Notes under the pieces: model-generated
The model's database searches: none
Seen by the model: only the letters and a program-made list of their open reading frames with translations
Told to the model about the DNA's origin: nothing
Program-made: the position numbers and the translations under genes
Source: Rhodococcus rhodnii
GTDB lineage: Bacteria > Actinomycetota > Actinomycetes > Mycobacteriales > Pseudonocardiaceae
Length of the DNA stretch: 64,000 bases
Reading direction: 5' to 3'
Assembly: GCA_000720375.1 (NCBI GenBank)
Contig: JOAA01000012.1
Location: forward strand, 186,001 to 250,000
Shown: one piece after another, positions 51,482 to 60,023 of the stretch
How the letters are laid out: every line of letters begins with the position of its first letter
Position numbering within the stretch: the first letter of the stretch is position 1

Positions 51482-52487
51482 CGGTCTCCTCGGGTGAAGG
51501 CATCGCTGCGACGGCTTCCCGCAGTTTCGCCGACGCGGCCAGGTAGGTCTCCGAATCGAGCAGCTCGCGGACCGCGTCGGCGACAGTCTGGGTCGTCACT
51601 TCCTCGTACTGGATGGAAATACCCGCTCCGGCGAGGTCGATCGCCAGTGCGTTCTGGAACTGGTCGGCCATCCGTGGCAGGGCGAGCTGAGGCACGCCAT
51701 GTGCGAGGCAGCCGGTGGTCGTTCGGCTGTCGCCCTGATGAATCACCACATCCACATGCGGCAACACCACGTCCTGCCGGTCAACGCCGGCCAGGACGTC
51801 GACTGGCAGCCCTGCGAGACCGTCGATCACGGCACGAAGTCGGTCGTGCTCGCCCAAGGTGACGTAGACCAGCGGGCGTTGATGTGCGAAGGACAGAACC
51901 TCGCCATCGGGCATGTCCCACGCGACCGGGCGCATGGGCAGCCGTGGCACGGAAACGTCGACCAGATCGTCGCCGAAGCCGGGCGGACGAGTGTCCAGCC
52001 GGAGCTTTGGGTCTGTCCACAGTGCTGCGAGCTCGTCGCCTGTCGCGGTGTGCAACAACCCTGGTGTGCCCAACAAGAAGGACGACACGGCAACGGAAGG
52101 CACGCCGTGCTCGGCCGCGGTCAGACCGGCTCCGATCGTGGCGTCCTCGTACACGATCAGGTCAGGTTGGACCTGCGCCACGAACGGCAGCAGCTCAAAG
52201 TAGACCGTCCGTATGGCGTGCGCTGCCGCGGTCACGGCCTCGGCGATCACCTCAGGTCCAGGCATCTCGGCCGCTCCGCCCGCGGCCGCCCAGACCGCTT
52301 CCTGCGCCGGGGTGGATTCGAGTGCCCGGTTCAACACGGCCACCGTCTGGAAACCCAGCTCCCGCAAGGGCGGCGTGACCCTGTCGCCGCTGGCGAAGGT
52401 CACATCGTGTCCGGCGTCCCGCATTGCCTCGGCGAGGGGCATCAGCTGGTGGAGGTGCCCGGGGAGAGTGGTGAAAAGTACCTGCAC
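51459..52487 (-). CDS. UGT/MGT-type glycosyltransferase (GT1-like)
   Basis: This is a 342-residue GT-B enzyme. GTG 52487 starts directly at the first strand, VQVLFTTLPGHLHQLMPLAE. The C-terminal donor-binding region reads VIHQGDSRTTTGCLAHGVPQLALP, a variant of the usual HxGxxT segment. The protein is about 50 residues shorter than typical macrolide-type GT1 enzymes, with the region before the donor motif compact. It may glycosylate a small hydrophobic product; no biosynthetic cluster is nearby. It could also be a resistance or detoxification enzyme. Confidence 0.85.
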   Translation of the reverse strand: MQVLFTTLPGHLHQLMPLAEAMRDAGHDVTFASGDRVTPPLRELGFQTVAVLNRALESTPAQEAVWAAAGGAAEMPGPEVIAEAVTAAAHAIRTVYFELLPFVAQVQPDLIVYEDATIGAGLTAAEHGVPSVAVSSFLLGTPGLLHTATGDELAALWTDPKLRLDTRPPGFGDDLVDVSVPRLPMRPVAWDMPDGEVLSFAHQRPLVYVTLGEHDRLRAVIDGLAGLPVDVLAGVDRQDVVLPHVDVVIHQGDSRTTTGCLAHGVPQLALPRMADQFQNALAIDLAGAGISIQYEEVTTQTVADAVRELLDSETYLAASAKLREAVAAMPSPEETVMSLEAL

Positions 52488-52611
52488 ACCGGGATGGTCG
52501 GGCCGGGAATGTCCCGGCCGCCAGGGTGCGTGCACCTAGCGAACACGGGAATCAGGCACGGGCTGGGCTGAACAGCACATCGGGTTGATCCAGGCGGAGT
52601 AAAGCGGTGGC

Positions 52612-54135
52612 CTAGTAGTCGCGCCACTCCTGTTTGGCGTAGTCCAGCACCAGCGGACGCATCAGAGTGGACGGTTCGATGTCGTCCACCCGGCGGCGGT
52701 CGACCGGGAACACACCGGCTGCGCGGAGCGAATCGGCGTCAAGGGAACGCAACGGTGGTACGTTGTCCGGCAGCCGGAGTTCCGGCCGCTTCGCCGATGC
52801 GAGGTGGAAACCCCAGTCACCGAAGCTGGGAACTGACACGTAGTACGGAACACTGACCAGCCCCGCGTCCCGGATGGACGCTTCGACACACCAGTACGTT
52901 CTCGGTGCGAAGTACGGCGACCCGGCCTGGACCACCATCCGGCCGTCGTCGGTGAGCACCTGCCGGACCAGTGCGTAGAACTCGATCGAATAGAGCTTCG
53001 CGGTCGCGGTGGAGTCAGGGTCCGGCATGTCGATGATCACCGCGTCGTAGCGGGAAGCGTTGTGGCGTAACCAGGTGAACGCATCCGCGTTGACGACCTC
53101 GACTCTTGGGTCGGCGAATGCGTCGCCGTTGAGTTCTACAAGGGACGGTTCGGTCCGGGCAAGGTCGATCACCCGTGGGTCCAGTTCGACCAGTGTGACC
53201 GCCCGGACATCCTGGTAACGAAGGACTTCACGTAACCCGAGCCCGTCACCGCCGCCGAGGATCAGCACGCGGTCGTGCGGTCCGGCGAGCACGGGATGCA
53301 CCAGCGCCTCGTGGTAGCGGTACTCGTCGACCGAGCTGAACTGCAGGTCCCCGTTGAGATAGAACCGGACATCGGAGTCGAACGACTCGGTGATGACGAT
53401 CTCCTGGTACGGCGTTCTTTCCGCGTGCACAACGGGATCGGCGTACAGCGCCTGGCGCGCCGAGAGCTCGAACCGGCCAGCCAGCGTGAAAGTCGTGACC
53501 AGCACGACCGTGACCGCGATCGCGCCCACCGAGAGGATGGTCCGGGTGTGCCGGGCCAGCTTCTTGCCGAACACCGTCAACACCAAGCCCAGACCGACGA
53601 TCGCGTTGAGCGCGCCGACCAGCAACGCACCACGGATCTGCCCGAACACCGGCAACAGCACGAAGGGGAACGCCAGGCCGCCGAGCAAGGCGCCGACGTA
53701 GTCCGCGGCGAACAAGTCCGCGACGGCGCTGCCCGCATCCTGTCGGCGGATCCGCTGCAGCAGCACCATCAGCAACGGGATCTCCGCGCCGATCAACAAG
53801 CCAAGCACAAGCGCGATCACGACGAGCACTGGGATGTACAGGCTCAGCCACGCGAAAGCCGCGTACAACAACAGAACACTCAGGCCACCCAGCAACGCCA
53901 GCGCGATCTCGATCCCGGCGAACGCGGCCTCCGCCCTGCGCTGCAACGGCTTCGCGAGCAGTGCGCCGACGCCCATGGCGAAGACCATGACCGACAGGAC
54001 AATCGACGCCTGGCCGACCGTGTCACCGATCAGATAGCTGCCCAACGCGACCAGAGCGAGCTCGTAGACCAGCCCGCACGCGGCACAGACGAAGACCGCG
54101 GCGAGGACCGCGATCCGGGCCAGCCGTTGGTTCAT
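52612..54135 (-). CDS. Membrane-anchored spermidine-synthase-like enzyme
   Basis: This is a 507-residue protein. The first about 225 residues hold six to seven hydrophobic helices. A spermidine synthase-like aminopropyltransferase domain follows, with LGGGDGLGLREVL (SAM/dcSAM site), VELDPRVIDLA, and VIIDMPDPDS at the active-site Asp region. Fusion of a membrane domain to this fold is common in actinobacteria, and such proteins need not make spermidine. It is the last of four tightly coupled genes; its ATG overlaps the DUF350 stop by 4 bp. It may modify a membrane-associated amine or metabolite. Confidence 0.88.
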   Translation of the reverse strand: MNQRLARIAVLAAVFVCAACGLVYELALVALGSYLIGDTVGQASIVLSVMVFAMGVGALLAKPLQRRAEAAFAGIEIALALLGGLSVLLLYAAFAWLSLYIPVLVVIALVLGLLIGAEIPLLMVLLQRIRRQDAGSAVADLFAADYVGALLGGLAFPFVLLPVFGQIRGALLVGALNAIVGLGLVLTVFGKKLARHTRTILSVGAIAVTVVLVTTFTLAGRFELSARQALYADPVVHAERTPYQEIVITESFDSDVRFYLNGDLQFSSVDEYRYHEALVHPVLAGPHDRVLILGGGDGLGLREVLRYQDVRAVTLVELDPRVIDLARTEPSLVELNGDAFADPRVEVVNADAFTWLRHNASRYDAVIIDMPDPDSTATAKLYSIEFYALVRQVLTDDGRMVVQAGSPYFAPRTYWCVEASIRDAGLVSVPYYVSVPSFGDWGFHLASAKRPELRLPDNVPPLRSLDADSLRAAGVFPVDRRRVDDIEPSTLMRPLVLDYAKQEWRDY

Positions 54136-54554
54136 GTGATCGACGCGGCGATGATCGCGCCGACCGCGATGTGCACGCTCGCGGACACCCAGACCGCCGG
54201 ATGCGGCTCCGGGCTGGCGAGGATCTCACCCAGTTTCCCGGGCGTGGCAAGGTCGAGCAGTACGAACGCGACCGACATCAGCGCGAGCCCGGCCAACCCG
54301 AAGACCACAGTGGACACCAGGCCGACGGCCATGTCACTGTCGCTGGTGATGATCGCGGTGGTGACGATCGCGCCGACACCGAGCAGGCCGGACGCGAGCA
54401 GGACCGAGGCGTTTCGATTGCCCTGCACCCAGATCAGCTCACGCAGCTTGCCCGGGGTGGCCAGGTCGACGAGCAGGAAGCCCAGCGCCATCAGCGCGGT
54501 GCCGATGACCCCGTACGCGAGGGTGGCCAGCAGGCCGCTGACGAGTTCAGACAC
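54132..54554 (-). CDS. DUF350 family membrane protein (YjfL-like)
   Basis: This 140-residue protein has four transmembrane helices in two similar halves, each ending in a conserved DLATPGKL(R/G)E motif (residues about 30-39 and 100-109). GTG 54554 gives the usual N-terminus. DUF350 proteins recur beside spermidine-synthase-like, DUF4247, DUF4178 and ATP-grasp genes, so a role in the same membrane-linked system is inferred. It overlaps the upstream gene by 8 bp and the downstream one by 4 bp. Confidence 0.88.
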   Translation of the reverse strand: MSELVSGLLATLAYGVIGTALMALGFLLVDLATPGKLRELIWVQGNRNASVLLASGLLGVGAIVTTAIITSDSDMAVGLVSTVVFGLAGLALMSVAFVLLDLATPGKLGEILASPEPHPAVWVSASVHIAVGAIIAASIT

Positions 54555-55389
54555 TGGAATTCCTCTCCTTGTCCTTGGCGCGCTTGCGCAACCAGAAGCC
54601 CAATCCCACGGACAGCACGGCCGCGCCGCCCAAGCCGTAGAACACCAACCAGGTCGTCGGCGAGATGTCCGAGCCATTGACCGCGTCGAGTGGTTTCGGC
54701 GTGATCGGCTGACCGGCTTGGGCCACTGGCTGCAGGATTCCTGCCTCGATCATCAACAGCGGCAACCCCAGCGCGGCGTGGCCGGTCCCAGCGATGGGAT
54801 CCTCCAACAGTGCGGGGATGTTGACGCCGAGCCGGGCGAAATCGTCAGGGCGAGGCAGGTTCCGGAACTCCGACGACCCGTACACGATGATGTTCGCACC
54901 ATCGCTGCTGGCGCTGTCATTGCTGGTGTATCCGACCGTGACGGCCGTCTCCAGCCATCTGGGGCATCGCTTCGCCGCGATGTCACGGCCCTGGCTCGAG
55001 CCGGTCTGCGTACGTTTGGTCTTGCCATCGGTCAGGCTCCAGCCGAAGCAGATCCCGTGCGCCTTCTCCAGTTCGGCCAGTCCGGCCGCCAGTTCACTGG
55101 CGGCCTCGGCGCTGAACTGGGGAACTGCCTCACCGTCGTAATGGGTGGACGTGGAGAAGTAGCCGGCGCTGTCGGTGTCGGCGCTCTGGTGGAAACTTCC
55201 TGACGTACGTGGCGTTGTGCTGTACATCGCACCATCGATCGCGAACAACCCGAATACGAGCGCGGCCACTATTCCGATGGCCCACCAGAAGTCGCGCCAC
55301 TTGCTCTTCACCGGTTTCGGAGGGCGCTCGGCAGCTTTGCGTTGAGCGTGCATCGCGGCCGCGGCTTTGCTTCGGCGGCGGCGGCTCAT
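54547..55389 (-). CDS. Two-TM membrane protein with large extracytoplasmic domain
   Basis: This 280-residue protein starts with a very basic segment (MSRRRRSKAAAAMHAQRKA), then one TM helix (about 36-55), an extracytoplasmic domain of about 190 residues, and a second TM helix near 245-265 ending in a basic RKRAKDKE tail. Two cysteines (in GICFGW and KRCPRW) may form a disulfide. I do not recognise a named domain. It is coupled to DUF4247 (4-bp overlap upstream) and DUF350 (8-bp overlap downstream). Confidence 0.75.
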   Translation of the reverse strand: MSRRRRSKAAAAMHAQRKAAERPPKPVKSKWRDFWWAIGIVAALVFGLFAIDGAMYSTTPRTSGSFHQSADTDSAGYFSTSTHYDGEAVPQFSAEAASELAAGLAELEKAHGICFGWSLTDGKTKRTQTGSSQGRDIAAKRCPRWLETAVTVGYTSNDSASSDGANIIVYGSSEFRNLPRPDDFARLGVNIPALLEDPIAGTGHAALGLPLLMIEAGILQPVAQAGQPITPKPLDAVNGSDISPTTWLVFYGLGGAAVLSVGLGFWLRKRAKDKERNSSV

Positions 55390-55808
55390 TTGCCCGCTCC
55401 TGGTCCACGGCCGCGGAAGTCGCTGCCGTAGGTCGACGTCCAGCCCCACGAGCCGCCGGTATGGCTGCTGTAGGTTCGATGCGCCCGTTCGACGTCCATC
55501 ACGTGGATCGACGAGCCCGTCGGGATCGGCTTGATCACCACCGCGTCGCGGGAGTAACGCAGGTAGATCCCGGAACTGTCGGCCCGCTGGGACAAGGGTT
55601 TCCACTGGCCGGCGATTCGCGCGGAGACCACTGTGGGCACATGCCTGGCCTTGTACGCGGCGATGTCGTCGTCCGGCGAGACGTCCTTTTCGTACTCCCG
55701 GTCGATGAAACTCGCCACGCTGGGACCGGAGAGCAGCAGGTTGCCCGCGACGATCAGACAGATCACCGCGAGTATCCCGCCGACCACGAACCACAGTGGA
55801 TGCTTCAC
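55386..55808 (-). CDS. DUF4247 family membrane-anchored protein
   Basis: This is a 140-residue protein from GTG 55808, with GGGGGCGGA upstream. One N-terminal hydrophobic helix (WFVVGGILAVICLIVAGNLL) anchors it, and the outer part reads YSRDAVVIKPIPTGSSIHVMD and GGSWGW, characteristic of DUF4247. The function is unknown. It is first in the four-gene operon that leads to the spermidine-synthase-like enzyme; its stop overlaps the next start by 4 bp (ATGA). Confidence 0.85.
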   Translation of the reverse strand: MKHPLWFVVGGILAVICLIVAGNLLLSGPSVASFIDREYEKDVSPDDDIAAYKARHVPTVVSARIAGQWKPLSQRADSSGIYLRYSRDAVVIKPIPTGSSIHVMDVERAHRTYSSHTGGSWGWTSTYGSDFRGRGPGAGK

Positions 55809-55919
55809 TCCGCCCCCTCGATAACGCCGTATTCGCACAGGAATCGGCGGGGCGGGACAGTATCACGATCTTCCGGTGACACCGTCGGTCCTTTGTGCGG
55901 TCTGCCCAAAGGTGCGTCC

Positions 55920-57704
55920 CTACATCGGTTGATACCCGGCGAAGCGTGCGATGAGCGTCCCGTGGCCATTGGTCAGTCCAGGCAAGGCCTGCTCGATCTC
56001 ACGCAGCCGGCCCGACGGCACGATCGCCCGCACAGTCGCGGAATCACCGCGTACGACCGGCATCTGCGGTACGCCACCACATCGGACAAGTAGGTTCAGG
56101 ACCGTGCTGACGGCATCGGCAGGCATGTCGATATCGGCCTGTTCCATCGGTTCGCACACGACCGTACCCGCCTTTTCCAGTGCCTCCATCAGAACCAGGG
56201 GAGTGAGGTTGCGGAAGTCCCCGGCCACCGTGACCGGGCTGGAGTAGCCGGTGTGTGTGAGCGTCACGACGCAATCCACGACCCGCCACCCCTGCGGGCC
56301 TGTGGCGAGCGCTGCGCGGACGGTGTCCTCGATGGCAGTCATGAACGCGGCAGGCAGCGAACCTCGTTCCGCCTCCAACTGGTACCGCACACCGGAATCC
56401 ACCTCACCCGGCTCGACCCGCAGACCAACGGTTCCGACGAACAGCGTCTCGCCCATGCGCTTGACGGCGTGGCCTGCGCCCTTGAGCCGTTCGACGCAAA
56501 CCACCTGCGGGGGTGAGAACTCCGCCTTGACACCGAATTCCTCGGCCAACCGTGCCGCGATGACCTCACGCTGGACCTCGCCGTACAGCGACACGATCAC
56601 ACTGCCGGGCCGTGGTCCCGGCCGGATGTTGATCAGCGGGTCCTCGTCGGCCAGCTGGCTGAGGCCGGTGTACAGGCCTTCGTCGGATGACGTGACCACG
56701 GCCTGCGAAGTGGGCGGTCGCAACCGGGCGGGCTGGGGTTTGGCCGTGGCCGAACCCAGCCGGTCGCCGATCCGGAGTCCGGGTATACCCCCGATCCGGG
56801 CGATGCCGCCTGCCCGGATGGTGGTACGGCGGTGATCCGCGTCGAGGACCTCGGTGGCGCGCCCGGAGCCCGACGCGAACGTGATCCGGTCGCGGACCTT
56901 GAGCGTGCCGGAAAACAGCCGGGCCACCGCGAACCGCCGACCGCCTGCGTACTCGACGGCGAACACCGTGCCGTCCAACTCTTCGGACGAGGCGGGATCG
57001 GCCGTGGGCAACAGGTCCACAATGCCCTGACGCAACGCGTCGATGCCCGCGCCGGTGATGGCTGACCCGAAGAACACCGGGTACACGAGTGCCTCACCCG
57101 TCTGCCTGACGAGTTCGCGGTGCAGCAACCGAGGATCGATTCCATCCACATAGGACTGCAACACGGCGTCGCTGTGCTCTGCCAGAACCTCCGCGGCTGT
57201 GGCGCCGAGCGGCATGGGCGACGGATCGTCAGGACTGTTGCGCGGGATCACCATCGGGCTGAGCATCCGGCGGATGTCGTGCAGCAGACCGATGTGCCGG
57301 GCACCACGGCGGTCGATCTTGTTGACGAACAGGATGGTCGGCACGCCCAACGACTGCAGCGTGCGCATCAGCACCCGGGTGTGCGGCTGGACACCTTCGA
57401 CGGCGGACAACACGAGAATCGCGCCGTCGAGGACACCGAGCGCACGTTCGACCTCGGCCACGAAATCGGTGTGGCCAGGAGTGTCGATCAGGTGAACCTT
57501 GTGGTCGGCCACCGTGAAGGTCGCGACCACGGACCGGATCGTGATGCCGCGGCGGCGTTCGAGGTCCATCGCGTCAGTCCTGGTGTCACCACCGTCGACG
57601 GAACCGAGGCGCGTGATGGCGCCGGAATCGAACAGCAGCCGTTCGGTCAGACTGGTCTTACCTGCGTCGACATGGGCGACGACGCCGAGATTGAGCATCC
57701 GCAT
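55920..57704 (-). CDS. Tet(M)/Otr(A)-like ribosomal protection GTPase
   Basis: This is a 594-residue translational GTPase. G1 is AHVDAGKTSL (about residues 10-19), the switch is RRGITIRS, G3 DTPGHTDF and G4 NKIDR. Domains II, III, IV and V of the EF-G fold follow. It is shorter than EF-G and lacks the G' subdomain. The start HVDAGKTSLTERLLFDSGAI (in part) and overall layout match tetracycline ribosomal protection proteins such as Otr(A), which release drug from the ribosome. Such genes are native in many actinomycetes, and resistance here is inference. ATG 57704 has no strong ribosome site of its own; a leader frame with a good one lies just upstream. Confidence 0.87.
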   Translation of the reverse strand: MRMLNLGVVAHVDAGKTSLTERLLFDSGAITRLGSVDGGDTRTDAMDLERRRGITIRSVVATFTVADHKVHLIDTPGHTDFVAEVERALGVLDGAILVLSAVEGVQPHTRVLMRTLQSLGVPTILFVNKIDRRGARHIGLLHDIRRMLSPMVIPRNSPDDPSPMPLGATAAEVLAEHSDAVLQSYVDGIDPRLLHRELVRQTGEALVYPVFFGSAITGAGIDALRQGIVDLLPTADPASSEELDGTVFAVEYAGGRRFAVARLFSGTLKVRDRITFASGSGRATEVLDADHRRTTIRAGGIARIGGIPGLRIGDRLGSATAKPQPARLRPPTSQAVVTSSDEGLYTGLSQLADEDPLINIRPGPRPGSVIVSLYGEVQREVIAARLAEEFGVKAEFSPPQVVCVERLKGAGHAVKRMGETLFVGTVGLRVEPGEVDSGVRYQLEAERGSLPAAFMTAIEDTVRAALATGPQGWRVVDCVVTLTHTGYSSPVTVAGDFRNLTPLVLMEALEKAGTVVCEPMEQADIDMPADAVSTVLNLLVRCGGVPQMPVVRGDSATVRAIVPSGRLREIEQALPGLTNGHGTLIARFAGYQPM

Positions 57705-57768
57705 TCAGCCGGAGGTCCTTACCTGCGAGCGAGCGACAACGGATGGGGCCTGTCGTCACTCGACGCAT
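57658..57768 (-). CDS. Possible 36-residue leader peptide of the ribosomal protection gene
   Basis: An ATG at 57768, preceded by TAGGAGGTTCC, opens a 36-codon frame (MRRVTTGPIRCRSLAG at the start, Arg-rich end) that stops at 57658, inside the GTPase gene in another frame. Its overlap of 47 bp with the main gene allows translational coupling. Drug-responsive leader peptides are known for ribosomal protection and methylase genes, but this one is predicted from position and ribosome site only. Confidence 0.4.
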   Translation of the reverse strand: MRRVTTGPIRCRSLAGKDLRLNADAQSRRRRPCRRR

Positions 57769-57778
57769 GGAACCTCCT
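57711..57778 (-). promoter_or_regulatory. Possible attenuator pairing in the ribosomal protection leader
   Basis: On the transcript, GGAGGTTCC (57778-57770), which is the leader ribosome site, can pair with GGACCTCC (57718-57711) near the main gene start, with one bulge. Translation of the leader would break or permit this pairing, a plausible drug-responsive switch. Confidence 0.35.
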
Positions 57779-57850
57779 AGGCAGTGGTGACGGGCACGGT
57801 AGCAACCTCGGGCCGGGGTCGGCATCGGATTTTCCACGTAGGCTTGATCC

Positions 57851-58741
57851 GTGCGGACACGGCCGACATTGAGTTACACCCCGGTCGGGGAGCCGTTGCC
57901 ATGGACGACCGACTTGTCCGGCCTTGCCGACGTGGTCGCCGAGGGCGGCGTGGTGGTGCTGAGCGGGGCAGGACTGTCCACAGAGTCCGGCATTCCCGAC
58001 TACCGAGGTGTGTCGGGGAGCCTGCGCAGGCATACCCCGATGACGTATGACGAGTTCGTCGGCAGTGTCGAGGGACGCCAGCGGTATTGGGCCCGCAGCC
58101 ACGTCGGCTGGCGGACCATCGCCAGGGCTCACCCGAACGACGGACATCACGCGGTCGCCACGTTGTGCGCCGAGGGCTATATCTCAGCCGTGATCACCCA
58201 GAACGTCGACGGCCTGCACCAGGCCGCGGGCACACCCAGCGTGGTGGAGTTGCACGGCAGCCTGGACCGCGTGGTGTGCCTGGACTGCCGCCGGATCAGT
58301 GCCCGCGAGGAGCTGGACCAACGGCTGAAGGCAGCGAATCCGTCCTTCAGTGGCACGGCGATCCGCGTCAACCCGGACGGCGACGTGGAACTGGCCGACG
58401 AGGTGGTGCGCGAGTTCCAGCTGGTCTCGTGTGCGTCGTGCGACTCCGGCGTGCTCAAGCCGGACGTGGTGTTCTTCGGGGAGAACGTGCCCAAGGCCCG
58501 TGTCGAGGAGTGCTATCAGCTGGTCGACTCGGCCCGGGCCTTGGTGGTTTTGGGCTCGTCACTGACTGTCATGTCGGGGCTGCGGTTCGTCCGGCACGCC
58601 GCGCGGGCAGGCAAGCCGGTCGCGATCGTCAACCGTGGTCAGACCAGGGGAGACGCGTACGCGGGCATTCGCGTCGACCTGCCGCTGGGCGAAGCACTCA
58701 CCGACCTGACCCGCCTGGTCGGCCTGCGATCCGGGCGGTGA
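57851..58741 (+). CDS. Sir2-family NAD-dependent deacylase
   Basis: This is a 296-residue sirtuin from GTG 57851. The NAD motif is LSGAGLSTESGIPDYRG (in part), with TQNVDGLH and the catalytic His in ELHGSLDRV. A structural zinc is held by CLDC and CASC (about residues 137-200). It removes acyl groups from protein lysines using NAD. It is divergent from the ribosomal protection GTPase, with about 80 bp between the GTPase leader and this gene. Confidence 0.94.
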   Translation: MRTRPTLSYTPVGEPLPWTTDLSGLADVVAEGGVVVLSGAGLSTESGIPDYRGVSGSLRRHTPMTYDEFVGSVEGRQRYWARSHVGWRTIARAHPNDGHHAVATLCAEGYISAVITQNVDGLHQAAGTPSVVELHGSLDRVVCLDCRRISAREELDQRLKAANPSFSGTAIRVNPDGDVELADEVVREFQLVSCASCDSGVLKPDVVFFGENVPKARVEECYQLVDSARALVVLGSSLTVMSGLRFVRHAARAGKPVAIVNRGQTRGDAYAGIRVDLPLGEALTDLTRLVGLRSGR

Positions 58742-58760
58742 GTCCGTCCGGGTGTCGCCT

Positions 58761-58785
58761 GGTTAGCCGCGCCGCCCTTGGGTAT
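58761..58785 (+). promoter_or_regulatory. SigB-like promoter for the envelope stress operon
   Basis: GGTTA (58761-58765), a 14-bp spacer and GGGTAT (58780-58785) match the actinobacterial stress sigma pattern GTTT-N14-16-GGGTA well. It lies about 82 bp before the first gene of a three-gene operon whose families are typical of general stress regulons. Confidence 0.55.
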
Positions 58786-58866
58786 TCGGCCGGGTGTCGG
58801 TGACAACCGCCGACTCCGGCCGCTCGACTCCGGCCGGATCCCGCAAGCCTCGCGGAGGACCCAACG

Positions 58867-59583
58867 ATGACGCACCCGCCAGGCGGATACGCCACACAAC
58901 AGGGCAGGCAGGACCCGCCGTCCACACCACAGGTGGCCAAGCAGGAAGCCGCGGGGGTCGGCAACACCGCCGCGGAAGGCGGCAAGCAAGTGCTGGACAC
59001 CGCCGGTGAGCAGACCAGACGAGTCACCAGAGAAGCCGGTGAGCAGGCACGCGACCTGATGCACGAAAGCCGCCAGCAGTTGACCGAGCAGGCACGGGAG
59101 GGGCAGCGCAAGGCGGCTCAGGGTCTGCACACGCTTGCCGACCAGCTGGACGGCATGTACGAGAACTCCGACCGCTCCGGGCTCGCTCCGGAGATGATCC
59201 ACCAGGCTGCCGGGCACACGCGAACGGTCGCTTCGTGGCTGGACGAAAGGCAACCAGGCGATCTGCTCGACGAAGTACGTGACTTCGCCCGCCGCAAGCC
59301 CGGTGTGTTCCTCGCGGGCGCCGCACTCGCCGGCGTCTTGGTCGGCAGGCTCACCCGGGGGACGATCGACACGCAGCGCGCCGAATCCACTGATGACGAC
59401 ACGGAAACGGCAAGCACCGCGCAGGCGCCGGCTCCCGCATACACCACGCCGCCGGCTCCGGCGTATTCGCAGCCACCGGTCGAGGGACAGGTCCCCTCCG
59501 CCGGATATCCACGGCAGGTCGCTCACCCTGCCCAGGGCCAGACACCCCCGCCATGGAACGGGCCTGAGACGGTGCGGCCATGA
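58867..59583 (+). CDS. Coiled-coil/amphipathic membrane-associated stress protein
   Basis: This 238-residue protein is of unknown function. Residues about 35-90 are rich in Gln, Arg, Glu and Ala with helical repeats (EQTRRVTREAGEQARDL, then RQQLTEQAREGQRKAA), resembling late-embryogenesis-like or apolipophorin-type helices. A hydrophobic segment KPGVFLAGAALAGVLVGRL near 150 inserts in or near the membrane. The C-terminal about 75 residues are Pro/Ala/Thr-rich and disordered. GGAGGA precedes the ATG. Its stop overlaps the holin-like gene by 4 bp, so the three downstream genes form one operon. Confidence 0.75.
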   Translation: MTHPPGGYATQQGRQDPPSTPQVAKQEAAGVGNTAAEGGKQVLDTAGEQTRRVTREAGEQARDLMHESRQQLTEQAREGQRKAAQGLHTLADQLDGMYENSDRSGLAPEMIHQAAGHTRTVASWLDERQPGDLLDEVRDFARRKPGVFLAGAALAGVLVGRLTRGTIDTQRAESTDDDTETASTAQAPAPAYTTPPAPAYSQPPVEGQVPSAGYPRQVAHPAQGQTPPPWNGPETVRP

Positions 59584-60023
59584 CCGTCCCGCCGACTCCA
59601 CCCGGAGAAGCAAGCCGCCCGGACGTCGAGAACGCGTCCGTCGGTGAGCTGATGGGCAACGTGTCCCGTGACCTGTCCACGTTGCTGCGCCAGGAACTGG
59701 CGCTCGCCAGAGCGGAGCTGAAGGCGGAGGCCACGAAGGCGGGCCGCGGCGCGGGCATGCTGACCGGCGCCGGAATCGCGAGCTGGATGGTTCTGCTGTT
59801 CCTGTCGATCGCGCTGTGGGCGGGGCTGTCCAACGTCATGGACTCGGGATGGGCCGGCTTGATCGTCGCCGTCGTCTGGGCGGCGATCGGGGCGGCGTTG
59901 TACGCGGGTGGCCGCAAACAGTTGCGCGCCATCAACCCCAAGCCGGAGCAGACGGCCGACACCCTCAAACAGGTGCCCGACGCACTCAAGGGCCACTCAG
60001 GAGCACGTGATGACCACCGATGA
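59580..60023 (+). CDS. Phage_holin_3_6-type (putative Actinobacterial holin-X) membrane protein
   Basis: This 147-residue protein has an N-terminal amphipathic helix (VSRDLSTLLRQELALARAEL) followed by two TM helices (GIASWMVLLFLSIALW and AGLIVAVVWAAIGAALYAGG). The family is named after holins but is chromosomal in actinobacteria, next to DUF3618 genes, and is thought to act in envelope stress rather than lysis. The ATG overlaps the previous stop (ATGA), and its own stop overlaps the DUF3618 gene by 14 bp. Confidence 0.88.
   Translation: MTVPPTPPGEASRPDVENASVGELMGNVSRDLSTLLRQELALARAELKAEATKAGRGAGMLTGAGIASWMVLLFLSIALWAGLSNVMDSGWAGLIVAVVWAAIGAALYAGGRKQLRAINPKPEQTADTLKQVPDALKGHSGARDDHR

Noticed and set aside
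53275..55203. Long 642-codon open frame on the plus strand, opposite the spermidine-synthase operon
   Set aside because: It is rich in Gln, Arg, Asp and His in the way of antisense frames in high-GC DNA, matches no family, and lies fully over well-supported genes.
55920..57704. Housekeeping EF-G or EF-G2
   Set aside because: The protein is about 100 residues shorter than EF-G, lacks the G' insert, and its N-terminus and order match ribosomal protection proteins; however, drug resistance itself is unproven.
57719..58150. 143-codon minus-strand frame over the Sir2 start
   Set aside because: It lies antisense to conserved Sir2 motifs and has no recognisable domain. Only the shorter 36-codon leader frame, which has a strong ribosome site, was kept.
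59580..60023. Holin-like gene as evidence of a prophage
   Set aside because: No other phage gene is near. This holin-like family is chromosomal in actinobacteria next to DUF3618 genes.
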